Shown piece after piece: positions 18,819 through 28,674 of a stretch of 64,000 bases of DNA. Positions within the stretch are counted from its first letter, which is position 1. The number at the start of each line of letters is the position of its first letter. The notes under the pieces were generated by a model. It did no database searches and had not been told where the DNA came from. It saw only the letters and a program-made list of their open reading frames with translations. The position numbers were made by a program, and so were the translations under genes. Source of the DNA: Endomicrobium sp. (GTDB taxonomy: Bacteria > Elusimicrobiota > Endomicrobiia > Endomicrobiales > Endomicrobiaceae); NCBI GenBank assembly GCA_031260705.1, contig JAISLA010000009.1, forward strand, positions 1 to 64,000, read 5' to 3'.

Positions 18819-19592
18819 CAAATGCAAAATATCAGAGACTTGTAACCGTCGTTAAATACTCCTAAAAATTTAAGAGAGGAGCAGAAAACTAATTTAACTT
18901 TCCAATAATAAAAATAAAAGAACACTTTTTAAACGTCAATAAAACCTATTTTCAGTAGGAAAAGAATTGCAGATTGTTTCTAAATACGTCCTAAATTATA
19001 ACATATATAGAGGAATGAAATATTTTGTATGAAAATATTCGAGTTCGAATCCAAAGCAAAAAAAAGCCGTCATAATTTAAAAAAAGAAGAAAATCACTAA
19101 ATGGCTGTTCGTATTCTGACAATAAAATACTTTCCCGGCATTATTAATGGTCTTTAACATTGGCAAAAGATTAATTTAGAATTTTAAAATCAGGCGTATT
19201 GGCTTGCATTACCGGCAAAAAACTTGTCGTTGCATATCGCTAAACGTCGTTTTATAAATATATGTCTGCCAGGTCAAGTCTTATGGCATAAAAACTCAGC
19301 ATTGTTTATTGAAGATAATGGGATATTTTACCGGCAAATAAAATACATAAAACGGCTGGGAAATAACTTACATATATCCGCAAAACCTTATAAACAGTCG
19401 CAGCGATACTTATAAACCTGACAATTATTATAAATGATTGTTTTAAATCCTTTTTGTGGCAGAGGCACGACGCCGCAAAATTAAAGAGAAAATATATCGG
19501 CAAAACTTGACGAAACACATTGTAATACTAAAGCTAAAAGCACTAAAAAATTTGAACAAGACAATAAAATCAATTTATTTTTTAACAGATTA

Positions 19593-19601
19593 CCCCCCCC
19601 C
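19593..19601. repeat. C9 homopolymer upstream of ackA
   Basis: Nine consecutive C (plus strand) about 55 bases before the ackA start codon, in otherwise AT-rich non-coding DNA. It would lie in or near the ackA leader. Confidence 0.9.
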
Positions 19602-19656
19602 TTTCCGCAGATTTTAATAAATAAACTTTATATAAAAAGAGGAGGCTTTACATCAA

Positions 19657-20886
19657 ATGAAAGTATTAGTGGTTAATTGCGGGTCGTCGTCTGTTAAGTA
19701 CACTCTTTTTGAAATGGAAAATGAAAAAAAGATCGCATGGGGAATAGTTGAGTGCATTGGTTTTCCCGAATCATATTATAAAAGACAAACAGCCATCACT
19801 GAAGAGAAAAAAAATTCCGTCAAAGCCGCTAGCCACACGGAAGCCGTTGAACTTATAATAAACAATCTTTTAGATAAAGAAATCGGAAGCATTGCAAATA
19901 TAGATGAAATTGACGTAATAGGACATAGAATAGTACATGGCGGCGATAGATTTTCAAGGTCGGTTTTAGTAACAAAAGAAGTAAAAAAAGGATTAAAAGA
20001 ATGTTTTTCAATAGCACCTTTACATACCCCGGCACACTATGCCGGTATTCTTGCCGTAGAAAAAATGCTTCCCGGAATTCCGTCGGTTTTAGTTTTTGAT
20101 ACCGCTTTCCACCAGACAATGCCCGATTACGCATATATGTACGCTCTTCCTTATGAATATTATGAGAAATATCATATAAGAAAATATGGATTTCACGGAA
20201 CTTCGCATAATTATGTTTCACAGAGAGCGGCTACAATGCTTGGAAAACCTTTAAACGAACTAAAATTAATTACGGCCCATTTAGGCAACGGCAGCAGCAT
20301 AACAGCAATTGAAAAAGGGAAAGTTATAGATACTTCTATGGGTTTTACTCCGCTTCAAGGAGTTATAATGGGAACTAGATGCGGAGATATAGACCCTGCA
20401 ATTATAGCTTATATTATAAAAATATATCCTAAATATAGAAACAGCGAGGCTTTAAACGCTCTAATGAATAAAGAAAGCGGACTGCTCGGCATATCGGGGA
20501 TTTCAGGCGATATGAGAAGCATTGTTAAAGCAACCGCGGAAAACAACAAAAAAGCAAAACTCGCTTTTGAAATGCTTTGTTACAGCATAAAAAAGTATAT
20601 AAGTTCTTATTATGGAATATTAAACGGCATTGACGGTTTGGTTTTTACGGCAGGCATAGGGGAAAATTCTCCGGTGGTAAGAGAAAAAATATGCGTAAAT
20701 CTGCATGCCATGGGAATTAAGATAGATACGAAAAAGAATAACAAATCCTCAAGTAAAGAAAGGTTCGTCTCAACTGCGGATTCTAGAGTAAAAATTATGA
20801 TAATTCCTACTAACGAAGAGCTGATGATTGCAAGGGAGTCAAGAGCCTGCCTGCATGCGGGTATAAATTCTGTAAGTTCGATCTGA
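19657..20886 (+). CDS. ackA: Acetate kinase
   Basis: Acetyl phosphate + ADP to acetate + ATP, the ATP-yielding step of acetate fermentation. 409 residues. Signature 1 [15 protein letters not shown] is at 4-18 and signature 2 [14 protein letters not shown] near 179-192. [15 protein letters not shown] and [14 protein letters not shown] are conserved. GAGGAGG lies about 10 bases before the ATG. No phosphotransacetylase gene is beside it, unlike the usual pta-ackA pair. It and the next gene are the only clear plus-strand genes in the window. Confidence 0.97.
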   Translation: MKVLVVNCGSSSVKYTLFEMENEKKIAWGIVECIGFPESYYKRQTAITEEKKNSVKAASHTEAVELIINNLLDKEIGSIANIDEIDVIGHRIVHGGDRFSRSVLVTKEVKKGLKECFSIAPLHTPAHYAGILAVEKMLPGIPSVLVFDTAFHQTMPDYAYMYALPYEYYEKYHIRKYGFHGTSHNYVSQRAATMLGKPLNELKLITAHLGNGSSITAIEKGKVIDTSMGFTPLQGVIMGTRCGDIDPAIIAYIIKIYPKYRNSEALNALMNKESGLLGISGISGDMRSIVKATAENNKKAKLAFEMLCYSIKKYISSYYGILNGIDGLVFTAGIGENSPVVREKICVNLHAMGIKIDTKKNNKSSSKERFVSTADSRVKIMIIPTNEELMIARESRACLHAGINSVSSI

Positions 20887-20921
20887 AACTACCGCGATAT
20901 CGATATATAATGGAGATAATT

Positions 20922-21428
20922 ATGAATAAAGTCGTATTTATAACCGCCCCCGAAACATTTAGAGATGAAGAATATTATAAACCTAAAAAAACTCTTGAGG
21001 ATGCAGGTATTGAAGTCATAACTGCAAGCGTAAAAACCGGAGAACTTAAGGGCAGATTCGGGTTTAAAACAACAAGCACGCTTTTAATTCAAGAGATCAA
21101 TCCAAATGATTTTGATGCAATAGTATATATAGGCGGAAGCGGATCAGCCGTATTTTTTGATAACCACTATGCATTAAAACTTGCAAATGATTTTTTTAAA
21201 CAGCGGAAACCTGCGGCTTCAATATGTATAGCGGGCGTGATTCTTGCAAATGCAGGCATTTTAAAAGGTAAAAAAGCAACGGTTTTCATTGATGGAAAAG
21301 AAGTATTGATAAAAGGCGGCGCTATATATACCGGCAATCCTTTGGAAATTGACGGAAATATTATTACTGCAAATGGTCCCGACGTCGCAGAAGATTTCGG
21401 TAAAGCTGTCTTAAAATCTCTTGAATAA
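20922..21428 (+). CDS. DJ-1/PfpI family protein
   Basis: 168 residues from the ATG at 20922, which has TGGAGAT about 5 bases upstream (an in-frame ATG 12 bases earlier lacks one). Alpha/beta flavodoxin-like fold: KVVFITAPETFRDEEY, IVYIGGSGSAVFF, then the nucleophile elbow SICIAGVILANAG near 100-112 with the conserved Cys. Family members act as proteases, glyoxalases or deglycases; which applies here is unknown. The usual Cys-His pair is Cys-Ile. It is 35 bases downstream of ackA, so probably co-transcribed. Confidence 0.85.
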   Translation: MNKVVFITAPETFRDEEYYKPKKTLEDAGIEVITASVKTGELKGRFGFKTTSTLLIQEINPNDFDAIVYIGGSGSAVFFDNHYALKLANDFFKQRKPAASICIAGVILANAGILKGKKATVFIDGKEVLIKGGAIYTGNPLEIDGNIITANGPDVAEDFGKAVLKSLE

Positions 21429-21567
21429 AGACGTCTTTGATTTTCACCCTGAAAATTTCAAACTAAGATTATTTTTCTATGACAACATAAACAAAAAAAA
21501 TGTTTTTTTAGTACCACTCAGCCTGTTAGTGCTTCAACATTAATAGAAAAGATTGTAATGACAGCCT

Positions 21568-22418
21568 TCATTTTTTAAAATACTTATCAATTAACAAAGA
21601 CACATTTCTATAATGCGGACTTGCCATCACTTCATCAGGAGAGGTCATAAGCGATTTCTTTAGTGAACAACTGCAACAGGAACATTTTATTTCTCTGGTT
21701 GCGATAACAGCATCTTTGTCACTTCTTATCCTTCTTTCCATACGTCAAAATCAGTTACAAGAGAGATTTTCGTATAGCACATTTCAGCTTCTCTGGCAAG
21801 TTTTGCTTCTGGAAAAAGCGTTATTCCGACTACCGAAAACCCAGACTGTCTGTTAATTTTCGATCCAGCTTTTGTAGAAAATTGCGGACACTCAATACAT
21901 ACATAAGTTCCGCAGAAATGATGTTTTATTCCTATCTCACAAACAGTTTGACGAATTAAATTTCTTATCTCATTAACAGAAAGGATATGCCATTGAGACA
22001 TGAGCGACTATACCTTTTTCAAAAAAAGTCAGCGGTCTATTTTTTGTTCTATCAAAAACCTGATCCGGAATAATAAAATATTTGGGTTTTATTTCCTCTT
22101 TTAAAGAACAGCGTGCCGTAAATGAAACTATCTGCTCCACACCTAAAGATTTCAACGCATATATATTTTTGCTCTATGGTTAATCTCTGATGGATTTAAA
22201 ATATGCCCTCTGCCGTGTCTAGGCAAAAAAGCGCAATCTATACCGTTTATCACACCCGTAATTATTTTATCGGGTCTTCCAAAGGGCGTATCAATATCTT
22301 TCTCAACAATATTTTCAATACCGTCAATTTCATATAGCCCGCTGCTGACTATAAATGCAATTTTTATCGGATTATCACTCATTTCTATACTCTGAATACT
22401 CTGATTTTGAGATTTCAC
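21568..22418 (-). pseudogene. mtnP: S-methyl-5'-thioadenosine phosphorylase, multiply frameshifted
   Basis: Four consecutive fragments in different frames reconstruct MtnP. They are KIAFIVSSGLYEIDGIEN with TPFGRPDKIITG and AFLPRHGRGH (22152-22418); LKSLGVEQIVSFTA with FIIPDQVFDRTKNRP and [11 protein letters not shown] (21973-22155); [17 protein letters not shown] with [10 protein letters not shown] and TDFDVW (21726-22001); and a Cys-rich tail ending LLIDKYFKK (21568-21725). The first break is at an ATATATAT run near 22160, which looks 2 bases too long. The enzyme salvages methylthioadenosine; its loss would leave the downstream PNP as the only related phosphorylase here. Confidence 0.88.
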
Positions 22419-22720
22419 TCCTGCTTTTAAGAATATACTTTTAAAAAAAGACGGCAGCCAGCTAAGTTCTAAAGCATTATATTAAAATTATTTTATCTTT
22501 AAAAAGAGTATTGTTTCAGACACTCAGACTCGGACTAAAAGATTTTTTATATCCCGCTGTTCAATATTTCTTTAAAATTTATTTTATTTAAATCAGTTTT
22601 CTCATTTTTAAGGGGAGGCTATCTGTGTTAGCATGTGCTACAACACATTAATATATTACACGCAGCAAGATCCAGCGTTCTTACATCTTTACATTAATAA
22701 TCATCCCCCCCCCCTATTAC
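22419..22720. repeat. Gap containing a C10 homopolymer (22705-22714)
   Basis: No gene. Ten consecutive C lie 6 bases past the stop of the decayed lipoprotein gene to the right. The rest is AT-rich with stops in all frames. Confidence 0.85.
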
Positions 22721-23066
22721 TTAGGCAACATCCCGATCATCATTCGTCTGTCCACTGCCCGACCCGAGAGTAGCTTTGCAAGCAGCTTCGATTCTTTCTA
22801 ACAATAAATTCGTCTTAACTTTTTCTTTTTTAAGATAATTTAGAAACAAACTACCAAATATAACCGCACTAGGAATTATGAAAGCATTTGCTTTACCGTA
22901 CTCCTTGGCCCAATAAACAAAGTCGTCCGTACTATCCCACCTTCTGGAAGAAACCGACCTAACGCTCGCCAAATTCTTACCTGAATCTAAGGGGGAGGGG
23001 GTATATTGACTTGTCACAAGCGTTTAAGAAAAATACCATTAATAAAATTACAACTATTTTTTTTAT
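22721..23066 (-). pseudogene. Decayed small lipoprotein with one transmembrane segment (locus B)
   Basis: A lipoprotein signal, KKIVVILLMVFFLNACD with lipobox LNAC, is encoded just upstream of and one frame away from an open stretch of 98 codons. GAGGAGA lies 5 bases before its first codon, which is ATA where ATG is expected (23066-23064). The frames meet at a CCCCCTCCCCC run (about 22990-23002), a likely slippage site. The downstream part has one membrane segment (ANAFIIPSAVIFGSLFLNYL) and a polar tail. I do not recognise the family; similar designs recur at 49.8-50.6 kb and 53.2-54.1 kb. Confidence 0.6.
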
Positions 23067-23140
23067 TTTATCTCCTCTAAATTGAGAGTTTATGTTTATT
23101 TTTTTCCATTATAAATTAATACAATAAATTTTCGTTATTA

Positions 23141-23974
23141 TTATAGATTATCAGCAAAACTAATAGTATTTTTTACTATTTTTGACATACTGACACTTAC
23201 TTTTTTCCCATTCTCAAGAACTTCGGCGTGGCTTAACGGTCTATTATGAATACCTGCAGCCATATTTGAAACGTATGCCAAACCTAAAACTCTCATTTTC
23301 ATTTGAGCCGCAACAGTCGCTTCATAAACTACCGACATTCCCACTACATCACCTCCAAGAATTTGATATGCTTTTACGGATGCGGGAGTTTCATAAGATG
23401 GACCGGAAACACCAAAATAAATTCCTTCGCAGGCTTTAATTTTAAATTTTTTTGCTAAACTCAACGCTTTTTTTCTTAAAACAGCATCATATACATTTTC
23501 CATACTTGGAAAACGTTCGCCGAACTCGTCATAATGAACACCTATTAAGGGATTATTTCCAGTGAAATCTATATGATCTTTTAAAACGACAATATCACCG
23601 ACAGAATATTTTTTATTCAATCCGCCGGTTGCAGCGGTAATTATAAGAGTTTTAATCCCTAAAAATTTCATAACTCTCACAGGATAGACAACTTCCTGAG
23701 GATGATGCCCTTCATAATAGTGAAATCGTCCATTAAAAATCAGCATATCGGCACTGCCATAAGAGCAAAGAAGTAAATCTCCGACATGTCCTTGAACCAC
23801 AGTCTTAAGAAAGTAAGGAATGTCTGAATATTTTATTGTCTTGCGTATTGTAAATTGTTTGCTTATTTCGCCGAGTCCTGATCCGGCAATAACTGCCGTT
23901 GTGGGATTAAAGCCATGTAAAGACAAGATTGTCTTTTTTGTTTCCTGAATTTTTTTAAATATGTTTAATTTCAC
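23141..23974 (-). CDS. punA: Purine nucleoside phosphorylase
   Basis: Cleaves inosine and guanosine with phosphate to base and ribose 1-phosphate. About 277 residues from a GTG at 23974 preceded by AGGTGGG; an upstream reading to 24034 is not needed. Trimeric PNP motifs: TAVIAGSGLGEI, GHVGDLL, FNGRFHYYEGH, ITAATGGLNKKY, the base-pocket SGPSYETPASVKA, VGMSVVYEATVAA, and the Asn of YVSNMAAGI. It is 172 bases after deoB, whose phosphopentomutase uses the ribose 1-phosphate, so the two form a nucleoside-salvage pair. Confidence 0.94.
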   Translation of the reverse strand: MKLNIFKKIQETKKTILSLHGFNPTTAVIAGSGLGEISKQFTIRKTIKYSDIPYFLKTVVQGHVGDLLLCSYGSADMLIFNGRFHYYEGHHPQEVVYPVRVMKFLGIKTLIITAATGGLNKKYSVGDIVVLKDHIDFTGNNPLIGVHYDEFGERFPSMENVYDAVLRKKALSLAKKFKIKACEGIYFGVSGPSYETPASVKAYQILGGDVVGMSVVYEATVAAQMKMRVLGLAYVSNMAAGIHNRPLSHAEVLENGKKVSVSMSKIVKNTISFADNL

Positions 23975-24146
23975 GTTCCCACCTGTAAATAAACAAGATA
24001 AATAGACAATTTTTTTCCAGCTTGCGCCGCACAAGATATTTAAGACTGATAGTTTGAAAGTTATATTTACTCATTACGAAAAACTGATGAGAAGTGCAGA
24101 TATATCAAATCAAATGCCAAACTCAAGTTTTTCAGTAAAGCGGTAA

Positions 24147-25331
24147 TCAAAAAATCAAATTTTTAAAACTTTTCCCGCTTTGCATAGCCGGAAGTCCGAA
24201 AATATCAGCAATGGTCTGCGCGGTATCCGACAGCGTTTCTCTTATTCCCAAATCAATATTTTTCTTTAATTTTTTTCCGCATAGCAGAAGCGGAACATAT
24301 TCTCTCGTATGATCCGTATGCAGCCCATACGTCGGATCACAGCCGTGATCTGCCGTAATGATAAGTATGTCATCGTCTTTTAATTCTTCAATCAGCACGG
24401 GCAAAAAATTATCAAAATTTTTAAGTCCTTCCGCATAAGCTGAAACATCTCGCCTGTGTCCCCAAAGCATGTCAAAATCAACAAGATTGGTAAAAATCAA
24501 TGTTTGTTTTTCAAAAGGACGTTTCACCTTATCTAAAGTTATTTCCATACCGTTTAAATTCCCTTCGGTATGAACGGCCTCAGTTATTCCTTTACCGTTA
24601 AAAATATCTTCTATCTTTCCTATTGCAATAACGTCACCGCCGGAATTTTTTATTTTATCTAAAACCGTAATTTCAAACGGAGTTAAAGAATAATCTTTCC
24701 TGTTTACCGTCCTTCTGTAACTGCCGTCTATTCCTATAAAAGGTCTCGCAATGACTCTTCCTACAGCATTTTCACCGCACAAAATATTTCGTGCAATTTC
24801 GCATACTTTATGCAGTCTGTCCAATCCGAAAGTTTCTTCGTGAACTGCTATCTGAAAAACCGAATCGGCTGAAGTATAAATAATGGGACAGCCTGTTTTC
24901 TGATGCTCTGATCCGAGCCGTTTTATTATTTCAGTTCCGGAAGTGCTACAGTTGCCTATTATTTTCGCGTCTATTTGTTTCTCAAATTCTTCTATTATTT
25001 TTTTAGGAAATCCTTTCGGATACACAGGAAAAGGGGTTTTCAAAATTATACCTGACATTTCCCAGTGTCCTGCTATAGTATCTTTTGCCGGCGATTTTGT
25101 CATCATTTTGCCGTAACAACCCGCAACAACATCTGTACAGAGCAGAGAATCTTTTCTATTTAAAAGTTTATACAATCCGAGTTTTGCCATGTTCGACAGA
25201 GAAAAAGATTTTTCAGCCCTATCAAAAATATGCCCGATTGTATCCGCGCCCGCATCATTATAAGAAACAGCATCAGGAAGTTCTCCGACACCGGCGCTGT
25301 CCAAAACGATTAATACGATTCTTTCCGGCAT
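24147..25331 (-). CDS. deoB: Phosphopentomutase
   Basis: Interconverts ribose (or deoxyribose) 1- and 5-phosphates; alkaline-phosphatase superfamily with two Mn ions. 394 residues, normal length. Metal-binding IVLIVLDSAGVGELPDA is at 5-21, the phospho-Thr region is KDTIAGHWEMSGI (Thr of DT kept), and YTSADSVFQIAVHEE, VDFDMLWGHRRD, ITADHGCDPTYGLHTDHTRE follow. It starts one base after the transketolase C-subunit stop, so it is in that operon and feeds pentose phosphates to transketolase. Confidence 0.97.
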   Translation of the reverse strand: MPERIVLIVLDSAGVGELPDAVSYNDAGADTIGHIFDRAEKSFSLSNMAKLGLYKLLNRKDSLLCTDVVAGCYGKMMTKSPAKDTIAGHWEMSGIILKTPFPVYPKGFPKKIIEEFEKQIDAKIIGNCSTSGTEIIKRLGSEHQKTGCPIIYTSADSVFQIAVHEETFGLDRLHKVCEIARNILCGENAVGRVIARPFIGIDGSYRRTVNRKDYSLTPFEITVLDKIKNSGGDVIAIGKIEDIFNGKGITEAVHTEGNLNGMEITLDKVKRPFEKQTLIFTNLVDFDMLWGHRRDVSAYAEGLKNFDNFLPVLIEELKDDDILIITADHGCDPTYGLHTDHTREYVPLLLCGKKLKKNIDLGIRETLSDTAQTIADIFGLPAMQSGKSFKNLIF

Positions 25332-25332
25332 A

Positions 25333-26280
25333 TCATTTTCTTTTTAAAACTTTTAAAACTGCGTCCGCAATATTTACGTCTCTTAATCCGAATCTACTCA
25401 TTAAATCCATAGGCTCGCCGGACTCACCGAATCTGTCAGCAACTCCTACCATTTCAACCGGAATAGGATAATTTTTGACAAGCACTTCAGCGACTGCAGA
25501 GCCAAACCCGCCGTAAACCTGATGTTCTTCCGCGGTTACTACCGCACCGCATTCTCTTGCGGCGTCAATGATTGTTTTCTCATCTATAGGTTTAACCGTG
25601 TGGATATTTATAACTCTCGCTTTAATGCCTTTTTTTTCTAAAATCTCGGCACTCATTAAAGACTCGTAAACCATCGTTCCGCAGGATATAATCGCAACAT
25701 CATTTCCGTCTCTTAAAATATTCGCTTTACCTACCTCAAAAGGAGCGTCATCTTTTGTAAACACCGGTATATTTTCTCTTCCGTATCTTATATATACGGG
25801 TCCGTCCGAATATGCGCTTGCCACCACCGCCTTTTTCGTCTCAACTAAATCACACGGCACTATAACTTTCATCCTAGGAAGACATCTCATTATAGCAATA
25901 TCTTCTAAAGCCTGATGAGTTGCGCCGTCCGGTCCTACCATAATTCCCGAATGTGAACCGCCTATTTTCACGTTTAAATTTGAATAACACACCGTTGTTC
26001 TTATATGCTCCCATGGTCTTCCAGACGCAAAAACTCCATAAGTTGACACAAACGGAATAAATCCCGCTACGGCAAGCCCCGCGGCCATACCTATTAAATT
26101 GGTTTCCGCGATACCGACATTAATAAATCTATCGGGAAATATCTTTTTAAAACCATCTATTACAACTGAAGAAATAGTATCTGCACCTAAAACAAAAATT
26201 TTAGGATTTTCCTTTCCAAGCTCGATAATACCTTCGCCAAAACCAAATCTCGTAGCCTTTTTTCCAAAAACTTCTACCAT
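25333..26280 (-). CDS. Transketolase, C-terminal subunit
   Basis: 315-residue half of a split transketolase: the pyrimidine-binding and C-terminal domains. Motifs: INVGAIAETN-like FINVGIAETNLIGMAAGLA near 51-69, SHSGIMVGPDGATHQALEDIA near 108-128, IRYGRENIP, and AEEHQVYGGFGSAVAE. CAGGAGAA precedes the ATG. The N-terminal subunit gene lies 132 bases upstream in the same direction. Split transketolases are common in archaea and many anaerobes. It works in the non-oxidative pentose phosphate pathway. Confidence 0.94.
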   Translation of the reverse strand: MVEVFGKKATRFGFGEGIIELGKENPKIFVLGADTISSVVIDGFKKIFPDRFINVGIAETNLIGMAAGLAVAGFIPFVSTYGVFASGRPWEHIRTTVCYSNLNVKIGGSHSGIMVGPDGATHQALEDIAIMRCLPRMKVIVPCDLVETKKAVVASAYSDGPVYIRYGRENIPVFTKDDAPFEVGKANILRDGNDVAIISCGTMVYESLMSAEILEKKGIKARVINIHTVKPIDEKTIIDAARECGAVVTAEEHQVYGGFGSAVAEVLVKNYPIPVEMVGVADRFGESGEPMDLMSRFGLRDVNIADAVLKVLKRK

Positions 26281-26412
26281 ATTTTTCTCCTGATCGAATA
26301 TATACTTCTAATAGTTATGACGCATCGCCGTCACTATCTTCATTTTCTCATACATATTCTCCATCTTTTTCCGCGACGCTTTCTCAAAAGACGATTATAT
26401 AGTCCGCTATCT

Positions 26413-27237
26413 CTATCGCAATGATCCGTCAATTTCTGCCAACGCTCTTTCAACCAATTCTTTTGACGGAATCTTTCCGTGCCATTCGACAAGATTTTCC
26501 ATATAAGAAACTCCCTTGCCTTTAACAGTTTTCGCTATTATCGCTGTAGGGCTTCCTTTTTCTGTTTTAAACTGCAAATACGCTTTGTCAACCGCTTCAA
26601 GATTGTGTCCGTCTATCTCTATAACATTCCAGCCAAAAGCTCTGTATTTATCAGCTAAAGGATAAACATTCATTACATCTTTTGTAGTGCCGTCTATCTG
26701 CAAACCGTTATCGTCAACAATAGCGCAGAGATTGTCAAATTTAAAGTGAGCCGCAGACATTGCAGCTTCCCAGATACTTCCCTCCTGCTGCTCGCCATCG
26801 CCCATAAGAACATAAACTCTATTATTTTTCTTTGACTGTTTCATTCCTGCGGCAATTCCCGCTCCTATAGATAAACCGTATCCTAAAGAACCGGTGGATA
26901 TTTCTATTCCCGGAAGTTCTTTGTCTTTTGCCGGATGTCCCTGAAGTCTGCTTCCGGTTTTTCTTAAGGTACACAATTCATCAGGATTAAAATATCCTCG
27001 CCGCGCTAAAACCGCATAAAGTACGGGACAAACGTGTCCTTTTGACAATATAAAATAATCTCTATTCTGGTCATTTGCGTCTTTGAGATTAAATTTCATA
27101 TGCTTAAAATATAACGATACCAAAAGCTCAACCGAAGATAAACTGCCGCCCGGGTGTCCCGTACCCGCAAGACTAAGCATTTTAATAATATCTTTTCTGA
27201 CATCAGCAGATATTATTTTTAAGTCTGAAGTCTCCAT
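26413..27237 (-). CDS. Transketolase, N-terminal (TPP-binding) subunit
   Basis: 274 residues carrying the thiamine diphosphate-binding domain: MLSLAGTGHPGGSLSSVELL near 19-38, FILSKGHVCPVLYA, STGSLGYGLSIGAGIA, and the GDG...N motif as MGDGEQQEGSIWEAA ending in AIVDDNGLQIDG. It pairs with the C-terminal half encoded next. AAAGGAGC lies about 10 bases before the ATG. It follows rpiB by about 130 bases; together with tpiA and rpiB it forms a sugar-phosphate cluster. Confidence 0.95.
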   Translation of the reverse strand: METSDLKIISADVRKDIIKMLSLAGTGHPGGSLSSVELLVSLYFKHMKFNLKDANDQNRDYFILSKGHVCPVLYAVLARRGYFNPDELCTLRKTGSRLQGHPAKDKELPGIEISTGSLGYGLSIGAGIAAGMKQSKKNNRVYVLMGDGEQQEGSIWEAAMSAAHFKFDNLCAIVDDNGLQIDGTTKDVMNVYPLADKYRAFGWNVIEIDGHNLEAVDKAYLQFKTEKGSPTAIIAKTVKGKGVSYMENLVEWHGKIPSKELVERALAEIDGSLR

Positions 27238-27364
27238 AATATAACAGCTCCTTTTTAAACTCTGTAAATAAAACTATAGAAAAATCATAATTCGTTTTTA
27301 TAACGACTGTATTTACGACTATAAAAAATAGAAAAAACAGCAGTGAAAATTAATCTTTTAATTA

Positions 27365-27826
27365 TTATTGCCGACACTGTTGTTTTTCAATTTCTTCAAT
27401 TTTTCTTATTCTCTGCAAATGCCTTTCTTCAAACGGAGTTCCAAGAAATATTTTTATTCTTTGGCACAGTTCGCTTAAGGTAGCGGTTCTTGAGCCCAGG
27501 CATAAAACATTTGCGCCGTTATGTTGCGCCGCAAGTTTTGCAGTGTCTTCATCCCAGCAAACCGCCGCGATAATGCCTTTAATCTTATTTGCCGCAATAG
27601 ACATACCTATTCCGGTTCCGCATATAAGAATGCCTCTATCCGCTTTTTTGCTGACAACAGCTTCCGCAACTTTAACAGCATAATCCGGATAATCGCAACT
27701 TCCCTCTCCGCAGAAACCGAAGTCTTCGATTTCATAGCCGCCGCTTTGAAAATACTCTTTTACTTTATTTCTCACTTCAGCAGCAGCATGATCTGTGCCA
27801 AAAGCCAATTTCATAATTTCATCCAT
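27365..27826 (-). CDS. rpiB: Ribose-5-phosphate isomerase B
   Basis: Interconverts ribose 5-phosphate and ribulose 5-phosphate. 153 residues. Motifs: KLAFGTDHAAAEVRNKVKEY near 6-25, DYPDYA, ILICGTGIGMSIAANKIKGI with the active-site Cys, and QHNGANVLCLGSR. Two in-frame ATGs (27826 and 27814) are possible; the first has GGAAGAA and the second GGATG upstream. It is 24 bases after tpiA, in one transcript. Confidence 0.95.
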   Translation of the reverse strand: MDEIMKLAFGTDHAAAEVRNKVKEYFQSGGYEIEDFGFCGEGSCDYPDYAVKVAEAVVSKKADRGILICGTGIGMSIAANKIKGIIAAVCWDEDTAKLAAQHNGANVLCLGSRTATLSELCQRIKIFLGTPFEERHLQRIRKIEEIEKQQCRQ

Positions 27827-27850
27827 ATATTCTTCCGTCCTATGCTTATG

Positions 27851-28603
27851 TTACTTAGAATATTTGACAAGTTTTGTAAAAGATTCGGCTTCCAAACTTG
27901 CTCCGCCTACTAAACCGCCATCAATATCGGACTTTTTCATAAGATCTGACACATTGCCCGGATTTACGGAACCGCCGTAAAGAATTCTCACCTTCTCGGC
28001 AGATTCCTTGTACATCTGCGCATATATTTTTCTTATAAACGAGTGGACTTCCTGAGCCTGATCGGGAGTTGCAGTCTTTCCCGTTCCTATAGCCCATACG
28101 GGTTCATAAGCTATAACAGTTAAAGACGCCTGCTGCAAAGTAATATCCGCCAAGCCGTTCCGCACCTGTTTTTCTATAACACTAAAAGTTGCATTGTCTT
28201 CTCTTTCTTTAAGAGTTTCGCCTACACAAACTATGGGAGTAATATCTGCTGCAAGAGCTGCTTTTGTTTTTTTGTTTACGGTTTCGTCAGTTTCGCCGAA
28301 ATATTGTCTGCGCTCCGAATGACCTACTATAACGTAAGAGCAGCCGGCGTCTCTTATCATCGCTGTAGAAATCTCACCGGTAAATGCTCCTTTTGCCTCC
28401 CAAAAAAGATTCTGCGCTCCTAAATTAATATTTGAACCTTTAATTTCATTATTCACCTCATAAAGCGCCGTAAAAGCAGGACAAACCAAAATTTCAACAT
28501 CTAATACGCCGGTAACCGCGCCCTTAAGTGCTTTTACAACACTCACAGCCTCTGAAACAGTTTTATTCATCTTCCAATTTCCTGCCATCAACGGTTTCCT
28601 CAT
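27851..28603 (-). CDS. tpiA: Triosephosphate isomerase
   Basis: Interconverts DHAP and glyceraldehyde 3-phosphate. 250 residues, standard length. N-terminal AGNWKMNKT has the substrate Lys, the catalytic His is in YVIVGHSERRQYFGE near 92-106, the catalytic Glu in AYEPVWAIGTGKTA near 165-178, and the phosphate loop in ILYGGSVNPGN and GGLVGGASL. AAAGGAGTTG precedes the ATG. A good promoter lies about 42 bases upstream. Confidence 0.98.
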   Translation of the reverse strand: MRKPLMAGNWKMNKTVSEAVSVVKALKGAVTGVLDVEILVCPAFTALYEVNNEIKGSNINLGAQNLFWEAKGAFTGEISTAMIRDAGCSYVIVGHSERRQYFGETDETVNKKTKAALAADITPIVCVGETLKEREDNATFSVIEKQVRNGLADITLQQASLTVIAYEPVWAIGTGKTATPDQAQEVHSFIRKIYAQMYKESAEKVRILYGGSVNPGNVSDLMKKSDIDGGLVGGASLEAESFTKLVKYSK

Positions 28604-28644
28604 AGAACAACTCCTTTTCTCTTAAACAAATTTATTATCGGACA

Positions 28645-28674
28645 ATTATATCAGATTTAACATTGTCTTTTCAA
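28645..28674 (-). promoter_or_regulatory. Promoter for tpiA-rpiB
   Basis: -35 TTGAAA (28674-28669), 18-bp spacer, -10 TATAAT (28650-28645, perfect consensus), about 42 bases before the tpiA ATG. A plain sigma-70 type promoter; no operator was seen. Confidence 0.75.

Larger units (their letters stand above)
18371..19656. other. 1.3-kb gap without a recognisable gene
   Basis: Only short broken frames occur. Plus-strand stretches that look once-coding include a hydrophobic run FFLSILLSAFSHIRFNPSM (about 18715-18775), MKIFEFESKAKKSRHNLKK (19029-19085) and a 63-codon ORF at 19224-19415 containing ALFIEDNGIFYRQIKYIK. None matches a family I know. There is a plus-strand promoter at 18790-18818 and a C9 run just before ackA. 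A T-loop-like GTTCGAATC at 19043 lacks any tRNA fold. It is probably several degraded genes. Confidence 0.45.

Noticed and set aside
19040-19056. T-loop-like GTTCGAATC that could mark a tRNA or tmRNA
   Set aside because: No 5-bp T stem, acceptor pairing, anticodon arm or CCA fits around it on either strand.
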